A stretch of DNA of 64,000 bases. Origin: Myxosarcina sp. GI1 (lineage in GTDB: Bacteria; Cyanobacteriota; Cyanobacteriia; Cyanobacteriales; Xenococcaceae). The notes under the pieces were generated by a model. That model had not been told where the DNA came from and searched no databases. It worked only from the letters and a program-made list of their open reading frames with translations. Of the stretch, positions 18,389-28,535 are shown one piece after another. The position numbers and the translations under genes were made by a program. Positions within the stretch are counted from its first letter, which is position 1. Every line of letters begins with the position of its first letter. The stretch spans positions 355,621 to 419,620 of the forward strand of contig NZ_JRFE01000024.1 in assembly GCF_000756305.1 (NCBI RefSeq), given 5' to 3'.

Positions 18389-19105
18389 GTGTCCTGGAAA
18401 CGTCCAGATAACCGTCCTAGCGATTGCCTCAGACACCATAGTTTCGAGTTAGATTTTGTAACTAGTCCTACCGCCTCGGTATTAGCTAGCTGTGGCAATA
18501 CCAAAATTTTGTGTACCGTCAGCATTCAGCCGCAAGTCCCCCGTTTTTTAGTCGATAGCGGACAGGGATGGCTGACAGCAGAATATCGAATGCTGCCAGG
18601 TGCCACTAGCTCTCGACAAAAGCGAGAATTGCTCAAGCTATCGGGACGTACTCAAGAAATCCAAAGATTAATCGGTCGTAGTTTGCGAGCGGCGATCGAC
18701 CTTAAAGCTATTGACGAGAGAACTATTACTATTGATGCTGATGTCTTACAGGCAGATGCGGGAACTCGAACCGCTGCAATTACGGCGGGTTATATTGCTC
18801 TGGCACAAGGGATCAATAGACTAATCGAACGGGGAGAACTAACCACATCTCCTCTTTTAGAACCTGTAGCGGCTGTTTCTGTTGGATTGATTGAAGGAGA
18901 AGCCATTCTAGATTTGAATTATCTTGAAGACGTAGCGGCAGATGTCGATTTGAATGTGGTAATGAACGGCAAACTGGAATTAATTGAAATTCAGGGAACT
19001 GCCGAAGCTCAAAGCTTTACACGATCGCAATTAAATCGGATGTTAGATTTGGCAGAAGTGGGAATTAAAGAATTACTTGCCGTACAACAACAGGTTTTAC
19101 AATGA
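18389..19105 (+). CDS. rph: Ribonuclease PH
   Basis: 238 residues with a GTG start at 18389 and GGAG 15 nt upstream. It begins [12 protein letters not shown], as in cyanobacterial RNase PH. Signatures are [77 protein letters not shown] and the C-terminal [18 protein letters not shown]. This phosphorolytic 3'-5' exonuclease trims tRNA 3' ends. The stop overlaps the start of the next gene by four bases (ATGA), so the two are translationally coupled. Confidence 0.96.
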   Translation: MSWKRPDNRPSDCLRHHSFELDFVTSPTASVLASCGNTKILCTVSIQPQVPRFLVDSGQGWLTAEYRMLPGATSSRQKRELLKLSGRTQEIQRLIGRSLRAAIDLKAIDERTITIDADVLQADAGTRTAAITAGYIALAQGINRLIERGELTTSPLLEPVAAVSVGLIEGEAILDLNYLEDVAADVDLNVVMNGKLELIEIQGTAEAQSFTRSQLNRMLDLAEVGIKELLAVQQQVLQ

Positions 19106-21186
19106 GCGCGATCGGTAGAGGAATTTGTAACGATCTGGTAGCGGCTACCGAGAGAGAATGGCTGGTAACCAACGGTATTGGCGGTTTTGCCTGCGGTACG
19201 GTTTCGGGAATCTTAACCAGAGCCTATCATGGTTTGGCGATCGCAGCATTAAAACCCCCAGGCGAGAACACTTTGATGCTGACCAAGTTGGCAGAAACGG
19301 TAGAGTATATCCAGCAAGAGTATGCTCTCGATACCAACCTCTGGGGAGATGGAGCTATCAATCCTAGTGGTTATTTAAATATAGAAACTTTTGCTTTAGA
19401 AGGAACGATCCCCGTCTGGAGTTTTGCCTGTGCCGATGCTTTACTAAATAAGCGCGTTTGGATGGAGTGGGGCGAAAACACTACCTATATCGATTACGAT
19501 CTCGTTCGTGCCAGCCAACCGCTAACTTTACAAATTAAAGTCTTAATTAACTATCGCGATCGCCATAGCAATACTAGAAGCGATGGCTGGCAAACAAAAA
19601 TCGAACCAATAGATCGAGGTATTTGCATTACGGTACTAGATGGAGCTAAACCCTTATATCTATCTCTTTTTGGAGTCGAGCCAAATAACGTAAAGTGGCA
19701 CTTGGAGCCGATATGGTATTACAACTTTTATTTAGCCGTAGAAAATTATCGCGGTTTGGCTAATTTAGAAGATCATCTGTACGTAGCGACTTTTAGCATT
19801 ACTTTACAGCCAGAAGCAAAATTAACTGTTATTGCCAGCACTGAAGAAAAACATACTTTTAATCGAGAAACAGCTTACCAACGCCAGCGCGATCGCGATT
19901 TAGACTTAATAGAAGCTTGGAATTGGCACAATAAGATCGATCGCCACGATAGTCCACCTTGGATCGAACAGTTAGTTATCGCCGCAGATCGCTTTATTGT
20001 CGATCGCCTACCAGGAAAAACGATTATTGCTGGTTATCCCTGGTTTACCGACTGGGGTAGAGATACCATGATTAGTCTACCAGGACTAACGCTTTCTACA
20101 GGTCGCTTTGAAATTGCTCGCGATATATTGAGGACTTTTGCACGATATATAGATCGGGGTATGTTACCCAACGTCTTCCCAGATCGCGGCGATCGCCCAG
20201 AATATAATACTGTTGATGCTACTTTCTGGTATTTTGAAGCAATTCGCGATTATTACGACACTACTAAAGATCGCCGTTTGCTTGCCGAACTGTTTCCCCA
20301 ATTATTAGAAATTATTGACTGGCACGTTAAAGGCACACGCCACAACATTCATTTAGACGATGACGGCTTGATTTATGCTGGCGAAGCAGGAGTACAGCTT
20401 ACCTGGATGGATGCCAAGGTGGATGATTGGGTAGTTACACCGCGCATTGGCAAACCAATAGAAGTAAACGCGCTTTGGTACAATGCCTTAACCTGTATGG
20501 CTTATTTTTGCCGTATTTTAGGCTATTACGACGATGAAGTTAGAGAAATGATGGCAACAACCCGAACGGGATTTCAAAAATTTTGGAATGCTGCGGGCGG
20601 TTATTGTTTTGATGCGATCGATACTCCTAATGGTAACGATAAGGCTTTTCGCCCCAATCAAATTTTTGCCGTTTCTCTACCCAATACCATAACCAGTCAG
20701 CAAAGTATATCTCCTCTGTTCGATCGCGCCAGACAACGCCAAATTGTCGATAAAGTTGCCCAAACATTACTAACTTCCTACGGCTTGCGATCGCTTGCCT
20801 CTACGCATCCCGATTATGTAGGTATTTACGGCGGCGATCGCTACAGGCGCGATGGAGCATATCATCAGGGAACTACTTGGGCTTGGTTAATCGGACACTT
20901 CGTTCAGGCACATCTAACCGTATATCGAGATCCCCAGGTAGCTAGAAGTTTCATAGAACCAATGGCGCAGCATTTACAGGCTGGATGTCTGGGTAACATT
21001 AGCGAAATCTTCGACGGCGATAAACCTTTTACCCCAAGAGGCTGTTTTGCGCAGGCTTGGAGTGTGGGTGAAGTGTTACGCGCCTGGCAATTAATTTTGC
21101 ATGGAGATTTTTCGTCTCAATCATCCGCGATCGTTAAATATCAGCAACCAACTTTCAATACCGCAGACTTAAGCTTTCTCGATTAA
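19102..21186 (+). CDS. Amylo-alpha-1,6-glucosidase / glycogen debranching enzyme
   Basis: 694 residues. The N-terminal beta-rich domain has [21 protein letters not shown], typical of archaeal-type debranching enzymes. From about residue 290 an (alpha/alpha)6 barrel carries [33 protein letters not shown] and [15 protein letters not shown] with acidic catalytic candidates. It would remove alpha-1,6-linked glucose branches during glycogen breakdown. It overlaps rph by 4 bp, a pairing with no obvious functional logic. The start ATG at 19102 lies within the rph stop. No frame damage is visible. Confidence 0.92.
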   Translation: MSAIGRGICNDLVAATEREWLVTNGIGGFACGTVSGILTRAYHGLAIAALKPPGENTLMLTKLAETVEYIQQEYALDTNLWGDGAINPSGYLNIETFALEGTIPVWSFACADALLNKRVWMEWGENTTYIDYDLVRASQPLTLQIKVLINYRDRHSNTRSDGWQTKIEPIDRGICITVLDGAKPLYLSLFGVEPNNVKWHLEPIWYYNFYLAVENYRGLANLEDHLYVATFSITLQPEAKLTVIASTEEKHTFNRETAYQRQRDRDLDLIEAWNWHNKIDRHDSPPWIEQLVIAADRFIVDRLPGKTIIAGYPWFTDWGRDTMISLPGLTLSTGRFEIARDILRTFARYIDRGMLPNVFPDRGDRPEYNTVDATFWYFEAIRDYYDTTKDRRLLAELFPQLLEIIDWHVKGTRHNIHLDDDGLIYAGEAGVQLTWMDAKVDDWVVTPRIGKPIEVNALWYNALTCMAYFCRILGYYDDEVREMMATTRTGFQKFWNAAGGYCFDAIDTPNGNDKAFRPNQIFAVSLPNTITSQQSISPLFDRARQRQIVDKVAQTLLTSYGLRSLASTHPDYVGIYGGDRYRRDGAYHQGTTWAWLIGHFVQAHLTVYRDPQVARSFIEPMAQHLQAGCLGNISEIFDGDKPFTPRGCFAQAWSVGEVLRAWQLILHGDFSSQSSAIVKYQQPTFNTADLSFLD

Positions 21187-21539
21187 AAATCGCTTTGCAA
21201 TTAGCTTTAAGCTATAAGCTGTTAGCTTTTTCAAAAAAGTTATGATACTAAATCCTATTTATACACAGCACTTAAATGTTAAGTAAAGGCAAGAGGAAAA
21301 AGGCAAAAGAATTTAAGCCTAATTTAAATTCTTTACCTGAAAGTATGTTTTGATAATCGGATTTAGTATGAGCCATGCCTCTAGTTATGACTACTACAGT
21401 ACAATAAAAAAAATAAAATCTGATAAATTTATTAGCGAAACGCTAATAAATTTATCGAGCGTCATAGGATTAAAATTTTGTTTTTCTTTTGTGCCGCTAG
21501 CTTTTTTTTGCAGCAGCATAATACGAAATATAAGAGCTT
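21187..21539. other. Intergenic region upstream of the Crp/Fnr gene
   Basis: 353 bp, A+T-rich. The outstanding feature is the perfect 16-bp inverted repeat at 21422-21456, annotated separately. An open frame at 21350-21568 crosses that repeat and overlaps the regulator start; it looks like chance. Confidence 0.4.
21422..21456. repeat. Perfect 16-bp inverted repeat with 3-nt loop
   Basis: GATAAATTTATTAGCG (21422-21437), loop AAA, CGCTAATAAATTTATC (21441-21456). It lies 84 bp upstream of the Crp/Fnr start. On the minus strand it is followed by a T-rich run, so it could act as a minus-strand terminator; on the plus strand it would be a 5' leader hairpin or an operator. Confidence 0.85.
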
Positions 21540-22238
21540 ATGTCACAAGACCGTTCGCGAGCAGCTAATCGTCTTCTAGCAGCTTTACCAAAAATCGAAT
21601 ATCAGCGATTGGAACCTTACTTAATTTCTAGTAGTCGCCCTCTCAAACAAGTTTTTTACGAAGCCTCAGACAAAATTGAAACCGTCTATTTTCCCAAAAC
21701 TGCATTAATTTCTTTAGTATCTACTTTAGAAAGTGGTGCAACTACTGAAGTAAGTCTGGTTGGCGGTACGGGGATGGTCGGTCTTCCTGCTATTCTCGGC
21801 AGTGGTTATAGCAAACACCGCGCCATTGTTCAAGTACCCAACCATGTAGTTCAAATACCTGCCGATATCTTAAAACAGGAGTTTCAACGAGGCGGAGAGT
21901 TGCAAAAAATCTTGCTTCGCTATACGGAGATGAGACTAAACGAAGTCGCACAACTAGCGGTATGCAATGCTCATCATACAATTAATGAGCGTCTAGCTCG
22001 TTGGCTATTAACAGTTAGCGACTTAACTCAATCAGATTATCTACCTCTAACTCAAGAATTTATCGGTAATATGCTAGGAGTTCGTCGTTCTGGCGTAACT
22101 GTAGCCGCCCAAATATTTCAACCAGCGGGAATGATTGAGTATTCTCGTGGCAAAATTAATATTTTAAATCGCGAAGCATTAGAAGATACTACCTGCGAAT
22201 GTTATAAGCTTTTCTATGACAACTATTATCGACAGTGA
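21540..22238 (+). CDS. Crp/Fnr family transcriptional regulator
   Basis: 232 residues. Residues about 20-130 form a cyclic-nucleotide-binding-type beta roll (LKQVFYEASDKIETVYFPKT, SLVGGTGMVGLPAILG), without the canonical cAMP Arg/Ser cassette that I could identify. From about 165 comes the helix-turn-helix: NERLARWLLTVSDL, LPLTQEFIGNMLGVRRSGVTVA. The protein belongs to the heme/cNMP-like group whose signal is generally unknown. It ends with a Cys-containing tail TTCECYKLFYD. A strong hairpin precedes the gene and may serve in its own control. Confidence 0.88.
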   Translation: MSQDRSRAANRLLAALPKIEYQRLEPYLISSSRPLKQVFYEASDKIETVYFPKTALISLVSTLESGATTEVSLVGGTGMVGLPAILGSGYSKHRAIVQVPNHVVQIPADILKQEFQRGGELQKILLRYTEMRLNEVAQLAVCNAHHTINERLARWLLTVSDLTQSDYLPLTQEFIGNMLGVRRSGVTVAAQIFQPAGMIEYSRGKINILNREALEDTTCECYKLFYDNYYRQ

Positions 22239-22569
22239 AAAAGTAGCAAGTAGCAAATAGCAGACGATTACAGACATCTACGAGAGTTTCTACCTGCTTG
22301 TCTGTCAAACTAGCCAGGAAACTTCTTGTTCTCCTTTAACTTGACTGGCTTTTGTCTAACTGGCTTACTTTTAGCAATGCTTGTTAGTAACCCTTTGCTA
22401 CCAGCACGACTAATATCATGAGGCATATAGAAACGTTCAAACTGCTAAGAATCTACTGTTTTGTTGCCTATGTGGTAATCATAGAAATTAGTTACCGCAG
22501 TAATAACGTTGTTGTTTATTATGATATTCTTGTATGAAATAATGCCAGCGATCGCAACATAATCTTCTT
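22239..22569. other. Intergenic region upstream of exoD
   Basis: 331 bp. A 38-codon minus-strand frame lies at 22310-22426 (annotated separately, low confidence). Otherwise I see only A+T-rich sequence, with TATGAT-like words before exoD. Confidence 0.35.
22310..22426 (-). CDS. Possible small basic protein, 38 aa
   Basis: An ATG at 22426 opens MPHDISRAGSKGLLTSIAKS followed by a Lys/Pro-rich tail ending KFPG. The composition (10 Lys/Arg in the second half, no rare residues) looks more coding than the flanking DNA. No ribosome-binding site is seen and I know no homologue. It could equally be the remnant of a longer gene. Confidence 0.25.
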   Translation of the reverse strand: MPHDISRAGSKGLLTSIAKSKPVRQKPVKLKENKKFPG

Positions 22570-23193
22570 ATGGCTAAACTATCTGTCGAACTCAATCGCT
22601 ATTTTTTTGAAGAAGCTAGAGGTGAAAAAGTCTCTCTTGGCGATATCTTTGCTTTGACTGAAGAGCGTATATTCGGCTTGTTATTTGTAATTTTAGCTTT
22701 ACCTTCGGCTTTACCAGTCCCCGCTCCTGGTTACTCAATTCCCTTTGGTATTGCGATGTTTTTCTTGGCAATACAGCTTATTTTAGGTCGCGATCGCCCC
22801 TGGCTGCCAGAGAAAATTATCAAAGGTTCGATGCCTTTAACTACGGTACAAAAATTTATTACTAAGGGGACTCCCTGGTTGAGAAGAATTGAAGCTCTAA
22901 CCACACCTCGTCTTACTTATATTTGTACTAGTCCTGGTGGTAAAGTTCTGATTGGTGTGGCGATCGCTCTAATGTCAATTTCGATGATGATTCCCATTCC
23001 TGGTACTAATACTCTACCTGCAATGGGCATTTTTGTAACGGGCTTGGGCTTGTTTGAAGACGACGGTATAATTAGCCTCATTGGTTTGCTGGTTTGCGCT
23101 CTAGGTGCAACGCTTTCAATTTCAATCTTTATTGCCATTATTTGGGGCGGTTCGAGCCTGCTCGATATTATTAGAGAGTCATTGGCAAAATAA
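22570..23193 (+). CDS. ExoD family membrane protein
   Basis: 207 residues. The N-terminal cytoplasmic segment SLGDIFALTEERIFGLLFVIL and the repeated proline motifs ALPSALPVPAPGYSIPFG and MMIPIPGTNTLPAMGIFVTG identify ExoD, a family first linked to exopolysaccharide synthesis in rhizobia. About four to five membrane helices are visible. The two internally similar PxPG segments are typical of the family. The biochemical role is not established. ATG at 22570; single-gene unit. Confidence 0.88.
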   Translation: MAKLSVELNRYFFEEARGEKVSLGDIFALTEERIFGLLFVILALPSALPVPAPGYSIPFGIAMFFLAIQLILGRDRPWLPEKIIKGSMPLTTVQKFITKGTPWLRRIEALTTPRLTYICTSPGGKVLIGVAIALMSISMMIPIPGTNTLPAMGIFVTGLGLFEDDGIISLIGLLVCALGATLSISIFIAIIWGGSSLLDIIRESLAK

Positions 23194-23330
23194 CTTAAAT
23201 ATGACAAAAACACTTACGGCTAATCTCCTCTAACCAAAAAGCATCTTTATTATTTATTGAGGTGCATCAGCTTGCTAGTTGGTGTCAATTCCATTTTTTT
23301 AGAGACACAACCAAAACTCCTGACTCCTTA

Positions 23331-23381
23331 AGTGCGCGTTCCCTTACAGTAAGTAACGAACGCTTGAGGGGGTCGCACCGC
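23331..23381. repeat. GC-rich dispersed repeat, inverted relative to 6062-6180
   Basis: GTGCGCGTTCC (23332-23342) and GGGTCGCACCGC (about 23370-23381) are the reverse complements of the two end words of the block at 6062-6180, in the expected reversed order. The inner sequence is shorter, so the copies differ in length. Confidence 0.5.
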
Positions 23382-23430
23382 TCCTGACTTCATTCTCACT
23401 ATTTCTAGATTCGTGCATGAATAAAGTTTA

Positions 23431-24777
23431 TTAGTACCGCGTCCACAGTAGGTTTACTTCTCGATCTAGTTCCCAATCTTGCATCGCTTCCCATTCGGCT
23501 TCTCGTACGGCTAAAAAAGCTTGAGATAATTCTGGATTTAAAGCCTTTAAAAGTAAATCGTTATCTCGGAGACGAGCGATCGCTTCTCCTAAATTAGCAG
23601 GTAATCGTTCGATTCCCTGACTGGAGAGTTCTTCTTTGCTCAAGCTTCCTGGGTCTACAGATAGTGGTTGCGGTGGTTCTAAATTTCTTTGCACCCCATC
23701 TAAGCCAGCAGCGATCGCAGCACCCAATGCTAGATAGGGATTAGCAGAGGCATCTACTGTTTTTAACTCAATATGCGTGGGGTAGCCAGTAGGATCGCTT
23801 GGTACTCGTACCGCTGCCTCACGGTTATCCAAACCCCAACAGCGAAAAGCACCACTCCAACATTGAGGAAGTAGACGGCGATAGGAGTTGACGCTTGGTG
23901 TTGTCAGTGCCATCAATGATGGTAGATGATGTAAGATCCCGGCAATAAATTCTTTAGCTGTTTTAGATAAACCGCAGATACCTGTACTATCGGGGAGTAG
24001 GTTTTTTCCGTTTCGCCACAGGCTAAAGTGTACGTGACACCCGCTACCAGCAGCATCAGGAAAGATTTTTGGTAAAAAAGAAGCTGCAAGATCGTGCTTA
24101 CGGGCGATCGCTTTTACAGTTTCCCTAAAGGCAATCTGCCAGTCAGCCGCATGCCAGGCATCGGTATAGCGGACGGAAATTTCTTGTTGTCCTGGACCCG
24201 ATTCGGGATAATACTGTTCTACGGGTATTTCTTGCGCGATAAGTGAGGAAGCAATGTCATCGATAACTTCACGATTGAGATCCATTGCCTGACTAAAAGC
24301 AAAAACGGTTGAATCGACAGGTTTCAAACCATTAGCTGTTTGCCTTAGTAAGTAAAATTCATTTTCAAATGCTGCTTTAATTTCCAATCCCTGACTTTTG
24401 GCTGCTGCCAGAGTTTGTCTTAAAAAATTACGAGGACACAGCGACCAGGGAACTCCGTTAAGTACCATATCGCCCATTACCCGTGCATGACCAGGTGCGT
24501 AGGGCAACAGCTTCAAACTCGACCAGTCAGGCACTAAGCGAACTTCCCCCACAGGACTCAAACCCGATTTTGGCATAACGGCATCATACATTACAGGCAC
24601 TCCCTGCTGTCCTGCGGCTATACCCACGCCATGCTCGAAATAATGAGAGAGCATATCTATATGTACGGCTTTGCCACGAATAATATTGGCATTATCGCAC
24701 CAAAGAATGCGGACAAATTTGACACCGCTTTGCTGGAGGGTTTTTCTGACTTCTTTAAGTTTAATCTTTTCAGCCAT
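23431..24777 (-). CDS. Glutamine synthetase family protein (gamma-glutamyl ligase-like)
   Basis: 448 residues with the GS beta-grasp and catalytic domains: FVRILWCDNANIIRGKAV near the N terminus, AAFENEFYLL (metal Glu), PESGPGQQEISVRY, SGCHVHFSLWRNGKNL, the NSYRRLLPQCWSG loop and ELKTVDASANPYLALGAAIAAG. It lacks the typical cyanobacterial GlnA N terminus and is closer to GS-like ligases such as gamma-glutamylpolyamine synthetases. The substrate cannot be read from sequence. Start ATG at 24777. It is divergent from gatA across a spacer carrying a large palindrome. Confidence 0.85.
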   Translation of the reverse strand: MAEKIKLKEVRKTLQQSGVKFVRILWCDNANIIRGKAVHIDMLSHYFEHGVGIAAGQQGVPVMYDAVMPKSGLSPVGEVRLVPDWSSLKLLPYAPGHARVMGDMVLNGVPWSLCPRNFLRQTLAAAKSQGLEIKAAFENEFYLLRQTANGLKPVDSTVFAFSQAMDLNREVIDDIASSLIAQEIPVEQYYPESGPGQQEISVRYTDAWHAADWQIAFRETVKAIARKHDLAASFLPKIFPDAAGSGCHVHFSLWRNGKNLLPDSTGICGLSKTAKEFIAGILHHLPSLMALTTPSVNSYRRLLPQCWSGAFRCWGLDNREAAVRVPSDPTGYPTHIELKTVDASANPYLALGAAIAAGLDGVQRNLEPPQPLSVDPGSLSKEELSSQGIERLPANLGEAIARLRDNDLLLKALNPELSQAFLAVREAEWEAMQDWELDREVNLLWTRY

Positions 24778-24820
24778 TGCCAGAAAAGGATTGTAATTAA
24801 TTTAATTTAATCTCCTAGCA

Positions 24821-24858
24821 TTAATGAGGTTTTAGGCGATCGCCTAAAACCTCATTAA
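24821..24858. repeat. Perfect 38-bp palindrome centred on a HIP1 core
   Basis: Arms TTAATGAGGTTTTAGGCGA and TCGCCTAAAACCTCATTAA meet with no spacer; the centre is GGCGATCGCC. The odds of a 19-bp perfect self-complementary arm by chance are very low. It lies 44 bp upstream of the GS-like gene's ATG and about 190 bp upstream of gatA, so it could be a symmetric operator, a cruciform or a bidirectional terminator; no long T run follows. Confidence 0.92.
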
Positions 24859-25050
24859 ATAATGTTGTAATTTTAAGCGTACTAAAAGCAGAAACAAAAT
24901 AAGACTTGCGAGTAATAACAATTAAATTTAACAATTAGCGCGATCGCTTGTAAACTCAATTTTAATATTAGAGACAATTTTTTTTACTCCCCAGTACTTA
25001 TATTTCTCGATATAGTGATTGCTGTAGCTATTTAAAATCAAGAAAATTTG

Positions 25051-26517
25051 ATGTACTCAACTAATATCAAACAGTTACATCAGCAGTTAGTCAGCAAAGA
25101 ACGTTCGGCAGTAGAAATTGCCCAGGAAGCTTTAGAGCGTATTGCAGCTTTAGACCCTAAAGTACGTGCTTTTATTACGGTAACAGAAGACCTGGCATTA
25201 GAAAATGCCAAACAAGTAGATGCCAAAATTGCCGCAGGAGAGTCTATCGGACTGTTGGAAGGTATTCCCATCGGGATCAAAGATAATATGTGTACCAAGG
25301 GGATTAAAACTACCTGCGCTTCTCAGTTTTTAGCCAACTTCGTGCCACCTTACGAATCTACAGTAACCCAAAAAATTAAAGCAGCAGGGGCGACTATTGT
25401 CGGTAAAACCAACCTCGATGAGTTTGCGATGGGCAGTTCGACAGAAAATTCTAGTTTTCAGGTTACTGCTAATCCTTGGGATTTAGAACGGGTTCCAGGG
25501 GGGTCGTCTGGCGGTTCGGCGGCGGCAGTAGCGGCAGGAGAATGTGTAGTTTCTCTAGGTTCGGATACGGGGGGATCTATTCGTCAACCAGCTTCTTTGT
25601 GTGGCGTGGTGGGGATGAAACCGACTTACGGCTTGGTGTCGCGATTTGGCTTGGTGGCTTTTGCTTCTTCTTTAGATCAGATTGGTCCCTTTGCCCGTAA
25701 TGTAGAAGATGCGGCAATTTTACTCGGTGCGATCGCAGGATACGATGAAAATGATTCTACCAGTTTAAAAGTCGATATTCCCGACTATACTCAATACCTC
25801 AAGCCCGACTTTAAATCTATGGATGGCTTAAAAGTTGGCGTGATTAGTGAAACCTTTGGCGAAGGACTGGATGCTACGGTAGCCGAGACAGTTAAAGGCG
25901 CGATCGCTCAATTAGAAGCTTTGGGCGCAGAAGTTACAGAAATTTCCTGTCCGCGTTTTCGCTATGGGTTGCCAGCTTACTACATTATTGCTCCTTCAGA
26001 AGCTTCGGCAAATCTGGCTCGTTATGATGCGGTGAAATACGGCTTGCGGCAAGAAGCGGATAATCTACTTTCCATGTATACCGATACACGCGCTACTGGT
26101 TTTGGCAAAGAAGTCAAACGGCGAATTATGTTAGGTACTTACGCGCTTTCTGCTGGTTATTACGATGCCTACTATCTAAAAGCGCAAAAAGTTCGCACTT
26201 TAATCAAACAGGATTTCGATCGCGCTTTTGAATCGGTAGACGTTTTAGTTTGTCCTACTTCTCCTACCACTGCTTTTAAAGCAGGAGATAAATCTACCGA
26301 TCCTCTAGGCATGTATCTATTAGATTTAATGACTATTCCTGTCAATTTAGCAGGTTTGCCTGGTATTAGCATTCCCTGTGGCTTTGACAAAGGAGGATTG
26401 CCTATTGGTATGCAGCTAATTAGTAACGTACTGCGAGAAGATATTTTGTTTAATGTAGCTTATGCCTACGAACAGTCTACAGAATGGCACAAAAACGAAC
26501 CGCAACTTTTAGAGTAA
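25051..26517 (+). CDS. gatA: Aspartyl/glutamyl-tRNA amidotransferase subunit A
   Basis: 488 residues from the ATG at 25051. The amidase signature is complete: catalytic Lys in [15 protein letters not shown] (about 77), the cis-Ser in [15 protein letters not shown] (about 153) and the nucleophile Ser in [13 protein letters not shown] (about 176). GatA releases ammonia from glutamine to convert Glu-tRNA(Gln) to Gln-tRNA(Gln) within GatCAB; cyanobacteria lack glutaminyl-tRNA synthetase. gatB and gatC are not adjacent, as is usual in cyanobacteria. Confidence 0.97.
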   Translation: MYSTNIKQLHQQLVSKERSAVEIAQEALERIAALDPKVRAFITVTEDLALENAKQVDAKIAAGESIGLLEGIPIGIKDNMCTKGIKTTCASQFLANFVPPYESTVTQKIKAAGATIVGKTNLDEFAMGSSTENSSFQVTANPWDLERVPGGSSGGSAAAVAAGECVVSLGSDTGGSIRQPASLCGVVGMKPTYGLVSRFGLVAFASSLDQIGPFARNVEDAAILLGAIAGYDENDSTSLKVDIPDYTQYLKPDFKSMDGLKVGVISETFGEGLDATVAETVKGAIAQLEALGAEVTEISCPRFRYGLPAYYIIAPSEASANLARYDAVKYGLRQEADNLLSMYTDTRATGFGKEVKRRIMLGTYALSAGYYDAYYLKAQKVRTLIKQDFDRAFESVDVLVCPTSPTTAFKAGDKSTDPLGMYLLDLMTIPVNLAGLPGISIPCGFDKGGLPIGMQLISNVLREDILFNVAYAYEQSTEWHKNEPQLLE

Positions 26518-26877
26518 TAGGGGCAGCAGATAACAGGGGGTAATAGGTAATAGGTAATGGGTAATTATCTCGGCTCTACTATTTATTTAGTGCCTAACGC
26601 CTAACCCTCTTGTAAATCTCTTGCGTTTTCTCGGCGATCGATTAAAAATTTTTTCTAGGATTGAGGAATTGTAGTTACTTTTCCCTTTACAATAATTTAC
26701 TGCGTGCCAATATGTTTGTTTAACTAGAAGCTTATTAGTCGCTCGCGCCTAAAATCGAAGCTTGTAAGACATTGAGGGTCGCCAATATATAGCTGCCAAC
26801 TATAAAAATCTCTTTCAGTTAAGAGAGTAATTTTAAAACCAAGACAGATATTTAGATTACATAATACATAAATGAAT
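26518..26877. other. Intergenic region between gatA and serA
   Basis: 360 bp. It contains a heptamer tandem repeat at 26539-26565 (annotated separately). Nothing else beyond A+T-rich promoter-like DNA is seen before serA. Confidence 0.4.
26539..26565. repeat. Heptamer tandem repeat (GGTAATA)n
   Basis: Four successive units: GGTAATA, GGTAATA, GGTAATG, GGTAAT. This is the short tandemly repeated heptamer class common in cyanobacterial intergenic DNA. Confidence 0.8.
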
Positions 26878-28467
26878 ATGGCAAAAGTTTTAGTTTCCGA
26901 TCCAATCGACCAGATAGGTATAGACATTATCTCCCAAGTAGCCGAGGTAGATGTTAAAACCAAACTACCACTAGAAGAATTAATCCAAATTATTCCCGAA
27001 TACGATGCTTTGATGCTGCGTTCTGGTACTAAAGTTACTCAAGAAGTAATTGAAGCTGGTACCAAATTAAAAATTATCGGACGTGCGGGAGTAGGAGTAG
27101 ACAATATCGACGTTGCAGCCGCTACTCGCCAGGGTATTGTAGTAGTCAATTCTCCAGAAGGAAATACTATTGCTGCTGCCGAACACGCTCTAGCCATGAT
27201 GTTGTCTCTATCGCGACAAATTCCCGATGCTAACCAGTCGGTTAAAAACGGTAAATGGGAACGTAAAAAGTTTGTTGGCAACGAAGTTTACAAAAAAACT
27301 TTGGGAGTAGTCGGCTTAGGAAAAATTGGGGCGCATGTAGCTAAAGTAGGGCGAGCTATGGGCATGAAGTTACTGGCATACGATCCCTTTGTTTCGACAG
27401 ATAGAGCCGAGCGTCTGGGCTGTAGTCTGGTAGATTTAGATTTACTGTTTCAAGAATCTGACTATATCACCCTACATATTCCTAAAACCCCCGAAACGGC
27501 TAACCTAATTAATGCTGAAGCCCTGGCTAAAATGAAGCCAACAGTACGAATTGTCAACTGCGCTCGCGGGGGAATTATTGACGAAGCAGCTTTAGCCCAG
27601 GCTCTTAAAGAAGGTAAAATTGGTGGTGCGGCACTTGATGTTTATGCTGAAGAACCTTTAGGAGAATCGCCTCTAACCGAACTTGGTTCTAGTTTGGTTT
27701 TGACTCCTCACTTGGGAGCATCTACAGCCGAAGCTCAGGTAAATGTTGCCGTCGATGTTGCCGAACAGATTAGAGATGTTTTATTAGGACTACCCGCCCG
27801 TACTGCGGTTAATATTCCAGGACTAAACCCCGATGTCATGGAAAAACTCAGACCATATCTGAGTTTGGCAGAAACTTTGGGGACTATGGCTGGACAATTG
27901 GCTGGCGGTAGAATCGAGCAGTTAAATATTCGCCTTCAAGGAGAACTGGCTAACAACGACAGTCAGCCTATAGTGGTCGGTGCTTTAAAAGGATTGTTAT
28001 CTCAGGCTTTAAGAGAGCGGGTAAATTACGTCAATGCGGCAATTGAGGCGAAAGAAAGAGGTATCAGAGTAATTGAAACCAAAGATGCTGCTACCCGCGA
28101 TTATTCGGGAGGTTCTTTACACATTGAGGCACGAGGTGCTAACGGCAATCATTCAGTTACTGGTGCTTTGCTCGGTGATGGCGAAATTCGCATTACTAGC
28201 CTCGATGAATTTCCGATTAACGTTCCTCCCAATAACCACATGTTATTTACCCTACACCGAGATATGCCAGGAATTATCGGTAAAATAGGTTCGCTGTTGG
28301 GTAGCTACAACGTTAATATTGCCAGTATGCAGGTAGGACGAAAAATCGTACGGGGAGATGCAGTAATGGTACTCAGCCTCGACGATCCGCTTCCAGAAGG
28401 TATCTTGCGCGAGATTACTAAAGTAGATGGCATTAGAGATGCCTATACGGTTCAGCTTTCAACTTAG
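26878..28467 (+). CDS. serA: D-3-phosphoglycerate dehydrogenase
   Basis: 529 residues from the ATG at 26878 (MAKVLVSDPIDQ); an ATG two codons earlier is possible. N-terminal substrate and NAD domains: GRAGVGVDNIDVAAATRQGI, the dinucleotide motif VVGLGKIGAHVAKVGRAMG, NCARGGIIDEAALAQAL and the catalytic His in LTPHLGASTAEAQ. An intervening domain and a C-terminal ACT domain (MPGIIGKIGSLLGSYNVNIA) follow, placing it in the long, ACT-bearing class. It oxidises 3-phosphoglycerate in the phosphorylated serine pathway. A bidirectional terminator follows. Confidence 0.97.
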   Translation: MAKVLVSDPIDQIGIDIISQVAEVDVKTKLPLEELIQIIPEYDALMLRSGTKVTQEVIEAGTKLKIIGRAGVGVDNIDVAAATRQGIVVVNSPEGNTIAAAEHALAMMLSLSRQIPDANQSVKNGKWERKKFVGNEVYKKTLGVVGLGKIGAHVAKVGRAMGMKLLAYDPFVSTDRAERLGCSLVDLDLLFQESDYITLHIPKTPETANLINAEALAKMKPTVRIVNCARGGIIDEAALAQALKEGKIGGAALDVYAEEPLGESPLTELGSSLVLTPHLGASTAEAQVNVAVDVAEQIRDVLLGLPARTAVNIPGLNPDVMEKLRPYLSLAETLGTMAGQLAGGRIEQLNIRLQGELANNDSQPIVVGALKGLLSQALRERVNYVNAAIEAKERGIRVIETKDAATRDYSGGSLHIEARGANGNHSVTGALLGDGEIRITSLDEFPINVPPNNHMLFTLHRDMPGIIGKIGSLLGSYNVNIASMQVGRKIVRGDAVMVLSLDDPLPEGILREITKVDGIRDAYTVQLST

Positions 28468-28499
28468 TGCATTTGTATTTATATAAATGCAAAAAATGA

Positions 28500-28535
28500 T
28501 AAGTGGAGAGTGTTATTCTCCACTTACTTTTTATT
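28500..28535. terminator. Bidirectional terminator between serA and a small minus-strand ORF
   Basis: Stem TAAGTGGAGA (28500-28509) pairs with TCTCCACTTA (28517-28526) around a 7-nt loop. On the plus strand CTTTTTA follows; on the minus strand ATCATTTTTTGC follows. Both directions have a T run, which fits two convergent transcripts. Confidence 0.82.

Noticed and set aside
18194-18439. 81-codon minus-strand frame over the rph start
   Set aside because: It overlaps the rph start in antisense and has no recognisable features; it reads as a shadow of the gene and its leader.
21350-21568. 72-codon frame before the Crp/Fnr gene
   Set aside because: It crosses the perfect hairpin and overlaps the true start; its composition follows the A+T-rich leader rather than a protein.
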